DNA of 64,000 bases. Origin: Alphaproteobacteria bacterium UBA6376. GTDB lineage: Bacteria; Pseudomonadota; Alphaproteobacteria; Rs-D84. The DNA lies in assembly GCA_002437665.1 (NCBI GenBank), contig DJQW01000001.1, positions 186,001-250,000 on the forward strand. Reading direction: 5' to 3'. The position numbers and the translations under genes are program-made. The notes below the pieces were generated by a model. The model did not search any database. It saw only the letters and a program-made list of their open reading frames with translations, and had not been told where the DNA came from. Below, piece after piece: positions 39,694 to 49,137 of the stretch (positions are counted from its first letter, which is position 1; every line of letters starts with the position of its first letter).

Positions 39694-41880
39694 ATGGTTG
39701 CTAAGTTCAAGATTTTATCGGCTGGTGGTTCATCCAAGGGCCTGAATATATTCAAGTCCAGCGCGTACAAGGAACACCAACGTACCCCCATGGCGCAGAT
39801 TTTTTGGTCACTGCGCTGGGCGGTTGGCATTTGGTTGGTCTGTGCGGCGGCATTCAGTTTGTCATTTATCATTGAACATATCTGGCGGTACGGTTGGTCA
39901 CCGGCGTCACTGACGTGGACACGTGTGTATTTGATGAACATGTTGACCAGTGGCGGTATGTCCGTAATTGCGGAAATTCCCGCATGGGTGTCACGGTCGC
40001 TGATGCGTACGGACATTATGTGCATCACGCCGCTGTTGCCGATTATCGCGTATTACCTGATGGCGGACAACACATTGGTTGATGAATTTAACCCGTATGG
40101 CAAGGATAAGTTTGCCGAAAAATCATCAAACAAGGCGTCCAAGGAAGATATCGAGAAAATGGGCTTGCTGGGCGGGTTCATGATGGTTTTGGGTTATTTC
40201 AAGAAAAAGCCATTGATGATGAACGAATGTCTGTCGGCATTGTGCGTCGCGCCCCCGGGAACTGGTAAAACCCAAGGGGTGGTTTTCCCGACCATTTTTG
40301 AATGCAATAACATATCAATGATTATCAATGACCCAAAACCCGAATTGTACCAGAAATCGTCTGGTTATCGTTCAACGATTGGGCCGGTGTTCATTATGAA
40401 CTGGGCGGGTCAGGATGATCCCGCGCGTGGCATTTATTACCCATCGTGGAATCCGCTGTCACCGGATCACGTGCCGGCAAATATGGAACAACGCGACCTG
40501 TACGTTGATTCTATGTGCAAGGTTTTGATTCAAGAAAACACCCAAGACCCGCATTGGAGTAATACCGGACGTGCCGGTCTGGCCGGTCTGGTGCACTTTA
40601 TTATTTCCAAGGTTGAACGTGCCAAGGCCGACGATTATTTCTATGCGCGCCTGACGTCGGGCACATTTGATGCCGATGATGCGGCGGTGCTGTCTGATTA
40701 TTACCTGTCGATGATGAATGATACAAACGCATATGCGGCACAGGCGGCATTACAGCGTGGCGAATTAAATGCAATGAACTATGTGCATGTTGGCACGTGG
40801 GAAAATATTCCGCCCGCATGGATTGGACGCGAGGCATCATTTTCCATGATTCTGGATTGGCTGAACGCATCACAAATCGCAATGGCCGCGGATTTAGAGG
40901 AACGCCGTCGTGGTGGTGACCAAATGGTTATGATGGCAGATCCCATGCATGACCTGTTTATGGCCGCCGTGGACGAAGCCAGACATTATTCATATGCCCA
41001 CCGCAGTGTTTTGGAATTGACCCAGTTGGCAAACACACCGGACAAGGAACGTGGATCTATCTTGTCCACCATTCTGGCGGGATTGTCGATATTCCGTAAT
41101 TCGGCGGTTCGTAACCGTACCAGCCATTCGGACTTTCACTTTTCGGATTTGCGTGGTCTGGTTGACCCGCGTGATGGCAAAATTAAACCTGTGACGGTGT
41201 ATTTGTCCATCAATATGGTTGATGCGCAAGCATTGAATCCAATCACGGCAATCTTTATTGAATTGATGACGAATTTCTTGCTGGCAAACGCGCCAAAGCA
41301 GATGCGTGATGGGCGTGAACTGGGCCCGTATCCGGTGCTGTTCGTACTGGACGAAATGCCCAAGATGCAAAAACTGGACGCCGTTATCCAAGGGCCGGAT
41401 TTGGGCCGTGGTCAACAGGTGTCATACCTGATTATCGGTCAGGACTTGCACCAGATTCAGGAAAAATATGGCGCAGATGCCGCCGCCACCATCATTTCCA
41501 CCACCGCGGCCAAGGTTGTGTTACGTCAAAACGACCCCGATACCGCCGACCGCTTTTCTAAGATGATGGGTTACAAGATGAAAATCAAGACCGACAAAGA
41601 TGGCAAAGAATCCACCAGCGAAGAATTACTGTACACGCCAATGGATATTATGCGTCTGGCGGATAACAAACAACTGGTGATATTCCAAGGGTGGTATCAT
41701 CGCCCGATTGAGGCAGACAAACAACCCGCATGGAAAGATCCGCGCCTGTCTGGGTTTATGAAAATGGGCGCATCCAGCCCGCTGCCTGAATTTTTAGTCC
41801 CATCGCATCATGCGGCATTGGGCTATGCCGGTGCACCGCGGTTCTATGACCCAATGACGGGCGAAACCAAAACATTATAA
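39694..41880 (+). CDS. virD4: VirD4-type type IV secretion coupling protein
   Basis: 728 residues. Two N-terminal membrane segments (about 36-60 and 105-127) and a cytoplasmic ATPase with Walker A PPGTGKT (187-193) and Walker B PVLFVLDEMPKM. The block RTTIG.. region and GQDLHQIQEKYG are typical of VirD4/TraG. It recruits DNA or protein substrates to a type IV secretion channel at the inner membrane. No other vir/tra gene is in the window. No ribosome site precedes the ATG and AT-rich boxes (TATGAT, TACAAT) lie within 20 bases, so it may be leaderless. Two lipoprotein genes follow in the same direction. Confidence 0.94.
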   Translation: MVAKFKILSAGGSSKGLNIFKSSAYKEHQRTPMAQIFWSLRWAVGIWLVCAAAFSLSFIIEHIWRYGWSPASLTWTRVYLMNMLTSGGMSVIAEIPAWVSRSLMRTDIMCITPLLPIIAYYLMADNTLVDEFNPYGKDKFAEKSSNKASKEDIEKMGLLGGFMMVLGYFKKKPLMMNECLSALCVAPPGTGKTQGVVFPTIFECNNISMIINDPKPELYQKSSGYRSTIGPVFIMNWAGQDDPARGIYYPSWNPLSPDHVPANMEQRDLYVDSMCKVLIQENTQDPHWSNTGRAGLAGLVHFIISKVERAKADDYFYARLTSGTFDADDAAVLSDYYLSMMNDTNAYAAQAALQRGELNAMNYVHVGTWENIPPAWIGREASFSMILDWLNASQIAMAADLEERRRGGDQMVMMADPMHDLFMAAVDEARHYSYAHRSVLELTQLANTPDKERGSILSTILAGLSIFRNSAVRNRTSHSDFHFSDLRGLVDPRDGKIKPVTVYLSINMVDAQALNPITAIFIELMTNFLLANAPKQMRDGRELGPYPVLFVLDEMPKMQKLDAVIQGPDLGRGQQVSYLIIGQDLHQIQEKYGADAAATIISTTAAKVVLRQNDPDTADRFSKMMGYKMKIKTDKDGKESTSEELLYTPMDIMRLADNKQLVIFQGWYHRPIEADKQPAWKDPRLSGFMKMGASSPLPEFLVPSHHAALGYAGAPRFYDPMTGETKTL

Positions 41881-41892
41881 ACGGTCATCCGT

Positions 41893-43155
41893 ATGCGCCG
41901 AATAATTGCATTATCTTTGTCATTTTTGCTGTGCGCATGTGCCGCCACAATGGAATCACAACTGGACGCGGTGCGCGCGGGCTATATTGACGGTAATTAC
42001 GTCGCGACGGCAAACGAATTTTCGTCGGGTGACAGTCCAGAATCCCAGAATAATTTGGAACTGCTAATTACCGCGGACAGTTTATTTCACGCAAACGAAT
42101 TTGCCGCGTCGGACGCCGCATACGAAGAATTTAACCATCGTAACATCGACCTGACTTCTGGCGATTTAGGACGCGAGGTTGGGGCATTGCTGGGTGGTAA
42201 TCTGGCCAATGATTATCGGCCGTATATGTCGGACGCACTGTTTGTGTCGTATTACCAGTTATGGAATGCGCTGGCACTGGGAAACCGTGATGACGCGCGC
42301 GTGATTATCAATCAATCGTACGCCCGCCAGCAAGATATGTCACGCGAATACGACGCGTTGGTTAAACAGATTCAATCCGACAGTACTGAAAATTCCGAAT
42401 TGGCATTGCGGCTGCAAAATGAAAATGCCCAGTGGCACGCGTTTCGTGATATTATGAATCCCGCATTGATGTACTTGTCGGGGCTGTATTTCCTGAATAC
42501 GGGGAACTTTGCCGATGCCAAAACGTACCTGCAACGTGCCGATGGTATGGCGGGCGACAATAAATACATAAAATCGGACTTGCGTGCTGCCACTGCCCGC
42601 ACCACCCCAAAAAACACCATATGGGTATTTATCGAAGACGGATTTGCCCCAAAATTACGTGAAGATCGCATGGACACATTTGTTGTGTTTTCGTCCGGCC
42701 CAGCAACATTATCGTTGGCGGTATCCCAGCCGATGTTTACCACCCCAATGCCAATGGTTGATGGCGCGCAAATCCTTGCCGATGTTGACGCATTGTTTAT
42801 GACGGAATACACCCAATATCGCGTGAACGAGGTTCTGCGAGCATTCGCGTCTGCCACGTCCAAGGCCGCCTTGCAATCCGCACTGTATAATTCAGACAGC
42901 GATTCCGCCCCACTAATGGGATTGCTGGCCACAATGTACACTTTGTCCACCACGAATGCAGAGGTTCGCACCTGGGCCACATTGCCACAACGTATATCGG
43001 TATGGCGCACGACGAATGATAAAACCGGCTTGCTAGAAATAAAATCCGGTGGTAATCTGGTGGCAACAGCTGAAATTCCATCGGCGGGAAACTATCTGGT
43101 CTATGTTCGTTTGACAGGTGGCACACCCGATGTAAAAACAATAAAGATAAAATAA
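41893..43155 (+). CDS. COG3014-like lipoprotein
   Basis: 420 residues. Signal peptide with lipobox LLCAC (Cys16). A helical N-terminal half with TPR-like features (ALMYLSGLYFLNTGNFADAKTYLQRA) and a mixed C-terminal half; the block FIEDGFAPKLREDRMD is the type seen in COG3014 proteins. Those often sit next to LpoB, as here (19-base gap). A role with the wall-synthesis activator is an inference from position. It starts 12 bases after virD4. Confidence 0.72.
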   Translation: MRRIIALSLSFLLCACAATMESQLDAVRAGYIDGNYVATANEFSSGDSPESQNNLELLITADSLFHANEFAASDAAYEEFNHRNIDLTSGDLGREVGALLGGNLANDYRPYMSDALFVSYYQLWNALALGNRDDARVIINQSYARQQDMSREYDALVKQIQSDSTENSELALRLQNENAQWHAFRDIMNPALMYLSGLYFLNTGNFADAKTYLQRADGMAGDNKYIKSDLRAATARTTPKNTIWVFIEDGFAPKLREDRMDTFVVFSSGPATLSLAVSQPMFTTPMPMVDGAQILADVDALFMTEYTQYRVNEVLRAFASATSKAALQSALYNSDSDSAPLMGLLATMYTLSTTNAEVRTWATLPQRISVWRTTNDKTGLLEIKSGGNLVATAEIPSAGNYLVYVRLTGGTPDVKTIKIK

Positions 43156-43174
43156 CAAACCAAAAGGAAAATGT

Positions 43175-43915
43175 ATGAAAAAACTGATGCCTGTTGCGTT
43201 GTGCGCCGCGCTGTGCGCATGTGGCGAAACACGTGTTGTTGATTTGAATGACACGCGCGACGTTGCAACAATGCAAAACGTTATGGAATTGGAATATCGC
43301 GATTGGACAAACGCCGCGGAAAAAATGACCAAATCAATGATAGACAGTGGCGCATTTACCCGTGTTAAAAATCCGGTTATCGCCATCGCAGATGTTGAAA
43401 ACGACACTATGCAGCGTTTTGATACCGATATCTTGGTCAAGAAAATCCGCACAACATTGGTAAATTCTGGCACGGCACAGGTTACAACCGGTTTCCAGAA
43501 TAAAAAGAAGACAGAAATTGGCTATGTTCCCGTCACGGCTGAAATGAAATCCGCGCAAATCGATGCATTGGGTGCGTCCGCCGCATCGGTCAAGGCAAAC
43601 GGCATCGCCGCGGTTGAATACGAACGTGACGCCGCCGAAGATGAAACAACGCATCAGGTACGTGCCACCCGTGGTAACGACGAATACGATGCGTCCACCA
43701 TTGCCAAAAAGGGCACATTGGTTGCACCAAATTTGTCACTGTCGGGTAAAATGTTACAGCGTAATATGAAACTGAAATCTGGTTGGTTCTCGAACGTTGA
43801 TACGCGCGTGGAATATTACCTGCAACTGACATTGACCGATGTGAATACCGGCCTGTCCGTATGGGAAGATGAACAACCCATCGTCAAAGAAGGTGACCAT
43901 GCCCCCACATGGTAA
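43175..43915 (+). CDS. lpoB: Penicillin-binding-protein activator LpoB-like lipoprotein
   Basis: 246 residues. Signal peptide with lipobox ALCAC (Cys16), then an LpoB-type fold: VVDLNDTRDVATM, VIAIADVENDTMQRFDTDILVKKIRTTLVNSG and APNLSLSGKMLQRNMKLKSG. LpoB reaches through the wall to stimulate PBP1B transglycosylase/transpeptidase. AAGGAA site before the ATG. Forms a unit with the COG3014-like gene; a terminator follows. Confidence 0.88.
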   Translation: MKKLMPVALCAALCACGETRVVDLNDTRDVATMQNVMELEYRDWTNAAEKMTKSMIDSGAFTRVKNPVIAIADVENDTMQRFDTDILVKKIRTTLVNSGTAQVTTGFQNKKKTEIGYVPVTAEMKSAQIDALGASAASVKANGIAAVEYERDAAEDETTHQVRATRGNDEYDASTIAKKGTLVAPNLSLSGKMLQRNMKLKSGWFSNVDTRVEYYLQLTLTDVNTGLSVWEDEQPIVKEGDHAPTW

Positions 43916-43921
43916 GGGGAA

Positions 43922-43952
43922 ATAAAAAACGCGCCATTGGCGCGTTTTTTAT
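43922..43952 (+). terminator. Terminator after lpoB
   Basis: acgcgccattggcgcgt hairpin (43929-43945) with A and T runs; can serve both convergent genes. Confidence 0.9.
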
Positions 43953-43962
43953 TGTGTCTTTA

Positions 43963-44559
43963 TCACATTACACATGCCAATGTCGCACTGGCATTCTTTA
44001 ACATGAACCATCCAATACGGTAATCGGTCGCGTACACGGTGGCCAAAAACATTGTCAGCACCGCAATAACAAAAATCACATTTGCCTTTTTCCCATGCAT
44101 GCAATACAACGCAATGTTATAGAACAAGAACAACACGTACAAATCAATCAGCAAACTGATAATCCAAATTGATGTGCAATTAAACGCCAATGCGTTCAAC
44201 ACCAAAATCACCGGATACATAAAGAATATCGACGACAACCCCTTGATTGCGATTTCCCAATCGCGTTCGCCACCGGTAATTTCCGACACCAACATCATCA
44301 GACCGCCCATCACAAACAGCAATGCCACCGCCAGCACAGGCACAATCACCACGGCGGTAAATACCGCGCCCAATGTAACCGTCGCGCCACCAATCAGACG
44401 CAAACACAGCACCAAAATGCCACCCAACAGGCCATAAATAAACGCTTTTAACATGGATTCGTCCATATTACCGTCGGCAACAATTTTGGTAAAATAACGC
44501 TTTGGCTTTATAACAATATCACGCAGGTGCGTCAGGAATTTTTTAAGTTTTTGTTTCAT
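43963..44559 (-). CDS. Yip1-family membrane protein
   Basis: 198 residues. Basic N-terminus (MKQKLKKFLTHLRDIVIKPKRYFTKI), which resembles the opening of bacterial Yip1-domain proteins, then five hydrophobic segments (about 40-65, 67-92, 110-130, 132-152, 160-180). Inner-membrane; function not established. Divergent from der. Confidence 0.75.
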   Translation of the reverse strand: MKQKLKKFLTHLRDIVIKPKRYFTKIVADGNMDESMLKAFIYGLLGGILVLCLRLIGGATVTLGAVFTAVVIVPVLAVALLFVMGGLMMLVSEITGGERDWEIAIKGLSSIFFMYPVILVLNALAFNCTSIWIISLLIDLYVLFLFYNIALYCMHGKKANVIFVIAVLTMFLATVYATDYRIGWFMLKNASATLACVM

Positions 44560-44625
44560 TTTTCACCCCCGATTTGATTATTTATATTTTTGCTTTATAA
44601 TTATAAAAAATCAATGGAAAAAGTT

Positions 44626-45975
44626 ATGATTAAGATTACTATCGCAGGTCGCCCAAACACGGGCAAATCAACACTGTTCAACGGTTTGACCGGTACGCGT
44701 GATGCGCTGGTTCATGACCGTCCGGGGGTTACCCGCGACAGTTTGACGGGCACTATGCGCGACCGCACATACCAGATTACAGATACCGCGGGTCTGGAAA
44801 ATGCCAAGACCGGCATCGCCGCGGATTCGACAAATATGGCATTGGACGCAATCGCGGCATCAGACGCGGTATTATTCGTCGTTGATGGCCGCACGGGAAT
44901 TACGGGCGCGGATTTGGATTGGGCGCGCTTGGTTCGTCGTAAAACGCGCGCGCCGGTATTGTTGTTGGCAAATAAATGTGAATCATCGCGCCGTATGGCC
45001 GATGTGAATGATTTTTATAAATTGGGCTTTGGTGCGCCAACGGCGATTTCGGCGGAACATAAAATGGGCTTTGATGCAATTTATGAATTTGTCGATAAAA
45101 TTGCCACCGCCCGCGACGCCGCGGATGCCACCGTCGCCGATGATAAGCCCGCCACCGAAAAATTAAAGATTGCAATTTTGGGTCAACCAAACGTTGGTAA
45201 ATCAACATTTGTAAATCGCGTCTTGGGCGAGAAACGTCAAATTGTGCGCGATGCCCCCGGCATTACACGTGATACGGTTAAAATCCCAACACGCTTTTAT
45301 GGCCGCGATATTATTCTGATGGATACCGCCGGCCTGCGTCGCAAGGCGGGTGTGACCGATGACGTTGAAACATTGTCGGCATTGAAATCACTGGACGCGA
45401 TTGACAAGGCGGACGTGGTAATCCTGATGGTGGACGCCACCCGCAATATTGAAAATCAGGCACTGGGGATTGCCGCGCGCGTATATGACGCGGGCAAGAT
45501 TTTGTGTGTCGCCCTGAATAAATGGGATTTGGTTGAACCAGAAATCCGTGATGAAAAATTGCTGAAATTGAAACACCAATTTGCAAATTCATTTCACCAG
45601 ATTATCAAACCAATGATTCTGGCGGTGTCTGCGGAAACCGGTATGGGTGTTCAGAATATGTTCCGTCGTATTTATGAACAGTGGGACATTTCATCGTCAC
45701 AAGTCCCAACCAGTTTGATAAACCGCATTGTTGAAAAATTGGTCGCCACGCGCCAGCCACCGATGTCGCGCCTGAAACGCCCGATGAAGATTAAATTCGC
45801 GCGTCAAACGGGCCGTCACCCGATGAAGATTACAATCAATGTTGGTGGTGCGTCTGATATTCCAGAATCATACACACGTTATCTGCGCCGCGGGATTGCC
45901 ACGGAATTAAAGTGGGAACACCTGCCGGTGGTGATTGAATATCACAAGGATGAAAATCCATTCGAAGATAAATAA
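44626..45975 (+). CDS. der: Ribosome biogenesis GTPase Der (EngA)
   Basis: 449 residues from the ATG at 44626, preceded by GGAAAAAG; an ATG at 44614 (four codons earlier) is the alternative. Two GTPase domains in tandem: GRPNTGKST (8-16) and GQPNVGKST, with matching DTAGL motifs, then a KH-like domain (PPMSRLKRPMKIKFARQTGRHP). Essential for 50S assembly. A TATAAT box at 44596 suggests a short leader. Terminator shared with fabZ. Confidence 0.95.
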   Translation: MIKITIAGRPNTGKSTLFNGLTGTRDALVHDRPGVTRDSLTGTMRDRTYQITDTAGLENAKTGIAADSTNMALDAIAASDAVLFVVDGRTGITGADLDWARLVRRKTRAPVLLLANKCESSRRMADVNDFYKLGFGAPTAISAEHKMGFDAIYEFVDKIATARDAADATVADDKPATEKLKIAILGQPNVGKSTFVNRVLGEKRQIVRDAPGITRDTVKIPTRFYGRDIILMDTAGLRRKAGVTDDVETLSALKSLDAIDKADVVILMVDATRNIENQALGIAARVYDAGKILCVALNKWDLVEPEIRDEKLLKLKHQFANSFHQIIKPMILAVSAETGMGVQNMFRRIYEQWDISSSQVPTSLINRIVEKLVATRQPPMSRLKRPMKIKFARQTGRHPMKITINVGGASDIPESYTRYLRRGIATELKWEHLPVVIEYHKDENPFEDK

Positions 45976-46009
45976 AAAAACGGACACAATTTTGTGTCCG
46001 TTTTTTTTA
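45974..46009 (+). terminator. Bidirectional terminator between der and fabZ
   Basis: Stem cggacacaa/ttgtgtccg with A-run on one side and eight T on the other. Confidence 0.9.
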
Positions 46010-46450
46010 TCAGTTGTCTTTGTGTTGTAATATTGCGGTAAATGTTGCATCGGCAACCGGCACACCATCAACATACGCCGTGCCGTGGAATTTGTGCAAC
46101 GACATTTTCTGCATCAATAATTCAACGTGCAATTCCAATACGTCCCCTGGGCGTACCATGTGCGTGAACTTGATGCGTTCCATGGTTGTAAAATAGCCCA
46201 TTGATTTCCCATCGTTGTACCCTTGACGTGCCATAACAATGAAACACGCGGTTTGGGCCAACGCTTCGACCTGTAAAACCCCTGGCATAATTGGGTTGTC
46301 TGGAAAATGTCCCGCACACCAAAATTCATCATTGCGTACATAGTGAATGCCAACCCCGCTGTGTTCATCATATTGGCGGATTTCGTCAATCATACGCATA
46401 TTGCCACGATGCGGAATAACCTGTTCTATGCCTTTGGCGTCAATAACCAT
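46010..46450 (-). CDS. fabZ: 3-hydroxyacyl-ACP dehydratase FabZ
   Basis: 146 residues. Hot-dog fold; catalytic His48 in GHFPDNPIMPG and Glu62 in QVEALAQ. Removes water from 3-hydroxyacyl-ACP in fatty-acid elongation. The order skp-lpxD-fabZ is the standard one for lipid A synthesis; lpxA, usually next, is absent and the operon ends here. Confidence 0.95.
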   Translation of the reverse strand: MVIDAKGIEQVIPHRGNMRMIDEIRQYDEHSGVGIHYVRNDEFWCAGHFPDNPIMPGVLQVEALAQTACFIVMARQGYNDGKSMGYFTTMERIKFTHMVRPGDVLELHVELLMQKMSLHKFHGTAYVDGVPVADATFTAILQHKDN

Positions 46451-46473
46451 TTCACACCCCTCCGTCTGGATTT

Positions 46474-47517
46474 TTAATTTTTACTCTGCTTTTTCAACCA
46501 TGCATATTGACGGAAAAATTCCATACCTGGGACTGCGGGATAACCCATAGCGCGCGTTCCGTCGTCAACCGTGCGGAATACGCCACTGTGTGCGCCAACC
46601 TCTGCATCATTGCCGATATGAACACCGTTTGCCAATCCAACCTGACCGGCCAACAGAGCGCGATCACCAATCACACATCCGCCCGCCATACCGGTTTGAC
46701 CCGCAATAAAGCATTCCTTGCCAATTACACAACCGTGTGCAATCTGGCACAGATTATCAATTTTCGTCCCGTCGCCAACAACAGTGTCCGTCATTGCACC
46801 ACGGTCAATGCATGTGTTTGAACCAACCGACACGCGGTCGCCCAGAACAACGCGGCCAACATGCGGAATGAAAATGTTATGCCCATTTTGACGGGTGTAA
46901 CCAAATCCATCTTTGCCAATTACCGCCCCAGAATTGATGACGCATTCCGCCCCAATGGTGGCGTTTTCAATGTGTGCACCGGTCTGGACAATCGTTCCAC
47001 GCCCCAGTGTAACATTGCGTCCAATATATGCATAGGGGTATATTTTCACATCTGGTTCAATAACCGCGCCGCGTTCAATCGTTGCAAATTGCCCGACATA
47101 CGTGCTGCGACGATTGCGGAAGAATACACCACGTTCAACAATCGCATCACGGCTGATGCCAAATCGTGGCTTTTCACGATAAATTTCGCCCAAGATTTTT
47201 ACGATATTCCCACGTGGCGATGGCGTCACCAACAGCGTTGCACCCGCTGGGGCAAATTCTGCCTGTTCTGGCTGAACCAGAATAACGGTTGCGCGCGTGT
47301 TCTTTAATACCTCAATCGGTAATATTTTGAATGCCGCGCTGTTGCGTTCTGTGGAATAGAATGCCAACTGGCCTGCGCGTGCATCAGCAATCGGCGCAAC
47401 GCCACGCACGATGGCATTTGGGTCACCACGTAATTCCAAGCCGAATTTTTCGGCCAACTGACCGGCTGTTGTTTTGTTTGCCGCCGGTGCCAGCAAAGAT
47501 CTGATTAAATTTAACAT
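46474..47517 (-). CDS. lpxD: UDP-3-O-acylglucosamine N-acyltransferase LpxD
   Basis: 347 residues from the ATG at 47517 (MLNLIRSLL); nine upstream codons are open but not family-like. N-terminal uridine-binding domain (about 30-125), then a left-handed beta-helix of hexapeptide repeats (NVTLGRGTIVQTGAHIENA...IAHGCVIGKECFIAGQTGMAGG). Adds the second acyl chain of lipid A. Separated from skp by a repeat and terminator, so it may have its own promoter. Confidence 0.95.
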   Translation of the reverse strand: MLNLIRSLLAPAANKTTAGQLAEKFGLELRGDPNAIVRGVAPIADARAGQLAFYSTERNSAAFKILPIEVLKNTRATVILVQPEQAEFAPAGATLLVTPSPRGNIVKILGEIYREKPRFGISRDAIVERGVFFRNRRSTYVGQFATIERGAVIEPDVKIYPYAYIGRNVTLGRGTIVQTGAHIENATIGAECVINSGAVIGKDGFGYTRQNGHNIFIPHVGRVVLGDRVSVGSNTCIDRGAMTDTVVGDGTKIDNLCQIAHGCVIGKECFIAGQTGMAGGCVIGDRALLAGQVGLANGVHIGNDAEVGAHSGVFRTVDDGTRAMGYPAVPGMEFFRQYAWLKKQSKN

Positions 47518-47569
47518 ACCGCGATTATACGTAAAATCCAGCAAAGTGCAATCTTAAAATAACAGAGTT

Positions 47570-47654
47570 AAAAGTTCAGAGTTCAAAGTTCAAATGAATA
47601 AAGTAGTGCGCCATTTGGCGCACACATTATTTGAACTTTGGTGTTTGAACTTTA
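47570..47654. repeat. Inverted aaagttca repeat between lpxD and skp
   Basis: Left arm aaagttcagagttcaaag, centre agtgcgccatttggcgcac, right arm ttatttgaactttggtgttt. Same design as at 6611 and 33423. Here it lies within an operon-like run of co-directional genes. Confidence 0.7.
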
Positions 47655-47688
47655 TAAAAAAACACCGGCATTTGCCGGCGTTTTTATT
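47655..47688 (-). terminator. Terminator after skp
   Basis: aacaccggcatttgccggcg hairpin with A and T runs at the skp stop; separates skp from lpxD. Confidence 0.85.
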
Positions 47689-48378
47689 TTAGAACCCTTT
47701 CGGTGTTTCCATTTTTATCTTGGACACTTTTTTGTCCAATGCTTTGACAACTTCGTCTGTGATGTCCAGATTTGTGACATCTTTACCCGTACGGGCAAAA
47801 CGACCATCAATTACCAATGACAGATTCTTTTTTGCAATAATCGCGTCAACCACAGGGTCAAGGTGTTTTGTCTGGATTTCGTTCAACGCTTTCTGATATG
47901 CAACTTCGATGCTCTGTGCACGTTCGGACAAATCACGCTGCAATTTCGCAACGCGGTTTTGATAGTCAACAACGCGACGTTGCAATGCCTCGCGCGACAG
48001 AATGTCCTGTGACTTTTCGATTTCTGTCTTTTCTTTTTCCAGTGCTTTCTGGTCTTTGGTCAATTCATCACGCAATTTGGATTCATATGATTCTTTCTGT
48101 TCGCGCAATGCTTTCAGTGCCTTGGCATCTGTTTGGATTGCGTCCATACGAATGATTGCAATGCGCAAATCGGCACCGCGTGCGGCATCTGTGCTGACAG
48201 ATTCAACCGATTCTGAAACGGATGCGCCGCTGATTGTTGTGGCGTCGCCTGTTTTATGCAGTGCGCGCAGGCCAAATGCCCCCAGTACCGCAATGACAAT
48301 AACGATTGCCGCGATGATACCAGTACGTGCGTATTTTTTTGCCGATGGATTTACCGGTGTTTTAGGTGTGTTTGCCAT
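47689..48378 (-). CDS. skp: Skp/OmpH-family periplasmic chaperone
   Basis: 229 residues. A cytoplasmic basic N-terminus and membrane segment (about 20-41, IIAAIVIVIAVLGAFGLRAL) replace the usual cleaved signal, so it may stay anchored. The central part is a long coiled coil (about 85-180, rich in Lys/Glu/Gln), the tentacles that hold unfolded outer-membrane proteins. bamA, commonly upstream, is absent. Confidence 0.85.
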   Translation of the reverse strand: MANTPKTPVNPSAKKYARTGIIAAIVIVIAVLGAFGLRALHKTGDATTISGASVSESVESVSTDAARGADLRIAIIRMDAIQTDAKALKALREQKESYESKLRDELTKDQKALEKEKTEIEKSQDILSREALQRRVVDYQNRVAKLQRDLSERAQSIEVAYQKALNEIQTKHLDPVVDAIIAKKNLSLVIDGRFARTGKDVTNLDITDEVVKALDKKVSKIKMETPKGF

Positions 48379-48459
48379 GATAACCTTCCTTTGTTAAATT
48401 GTTCTGGTCGCAGTATAGCAACAAAATTTTCAAATGAAAAGGGAAAGTTGTCCGATAAT

Positions 48460-49137
48460 TTATCGTGCCGGAACAATACGAATTTCGACACGACGATTTG
48501 TCAGGCGACCGATGTCATCTTGGGCGGCAATCGGACGCGATGCACCACGCGCAACAATAAACATGCGCGCGGTATTTATATCATGCTGGGCCAAATGCAC
48601 ACCAACGCGTTGCGCCATATCCATTGACAGCGCATGCGCAGATGTCGCATCCATTGCATCGGTATAGCCCGCAATTTCAATAAATGTTGCGTCATATTTA
48701 TTCAAGATTTTTGCAATCGTACGCAACGTGTCATCGCCCGTCGCCGAAATTTCCGGCGCATTTAATTCCATAATCGCATCGCGTACCAGAATTACAACAA
48801 CGTCCGTGCCCGCACGCTGAACCGAAATGCCAGATTTGCGCAACGCGTCATACAGTGTGTATTCTACGTTTGCCATATATTGCACCGCGGCGGCATTGTC
48901 ATTTGCAACCTTGTCCCCGTATTCGGCACTGTTTGGTAATGTTTCGTTTGAAATCAGTTTACCGCCCGACCCCAAATACACGGGGCGTTTTGCAATGCGC
49001 ACAGGTTCGGTCATGTCAGTAAAACTGGCCCCGCGCAGGTACAGTGGCCACTGACTGCGATTGGGACTGTGATACGTCATGCAACCGCACAATGTTATTA
49101 TGTACAATCCCGCAAAGATTTTTGTTACACTATTCAA
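48460..49137 (-). CDS. OmpA-family lipoprotein
   Basis: About 225 residues from a TTG at 49137, which gives a compact signal (MNSVTKIFAGLYIITLCGC) with lipobox-like LCGC. An ATG at 49203 would add 22 residues but overlap the pilin gene by 74 bases. C-terminal OmpA domain (about 120-225) with the TFIEIAGYTDAMDATSA and RLTNRRVEIRI blocks binds peptidoglycan. No clear ribosome site for the TTG, so the start remains open. It follows the pilin-like gene on the same strand. Confidence 0.75.
   Translation of the reverse strand: MNSVTKIFAGLYIITLCGCMTYHSPNRSQWPLYLRGASFTDMTEPVRIAKRPVYLGSGGKLISNETLPNSAEYGDKVANDNAAAVQYMANVEYTLYDALRKSGISVQRAGTDVVVILVRDAIMELNAPEISATGDDTLRTIAKILNKYDATFIEIAGYTDAMDATSAHALSMDMAQRVGVHLAQHDINTARMFIVARGASRPIAAQDDIGRLTNRRVEIRIVPAR

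Noticed and set aside
39694..43915. Complete type IV secretion cluster
   Set aside because: Only VirD4 is recognisable; the two following genes are lipoproteins of the COG3014/LpoB type, not VirB proteins.
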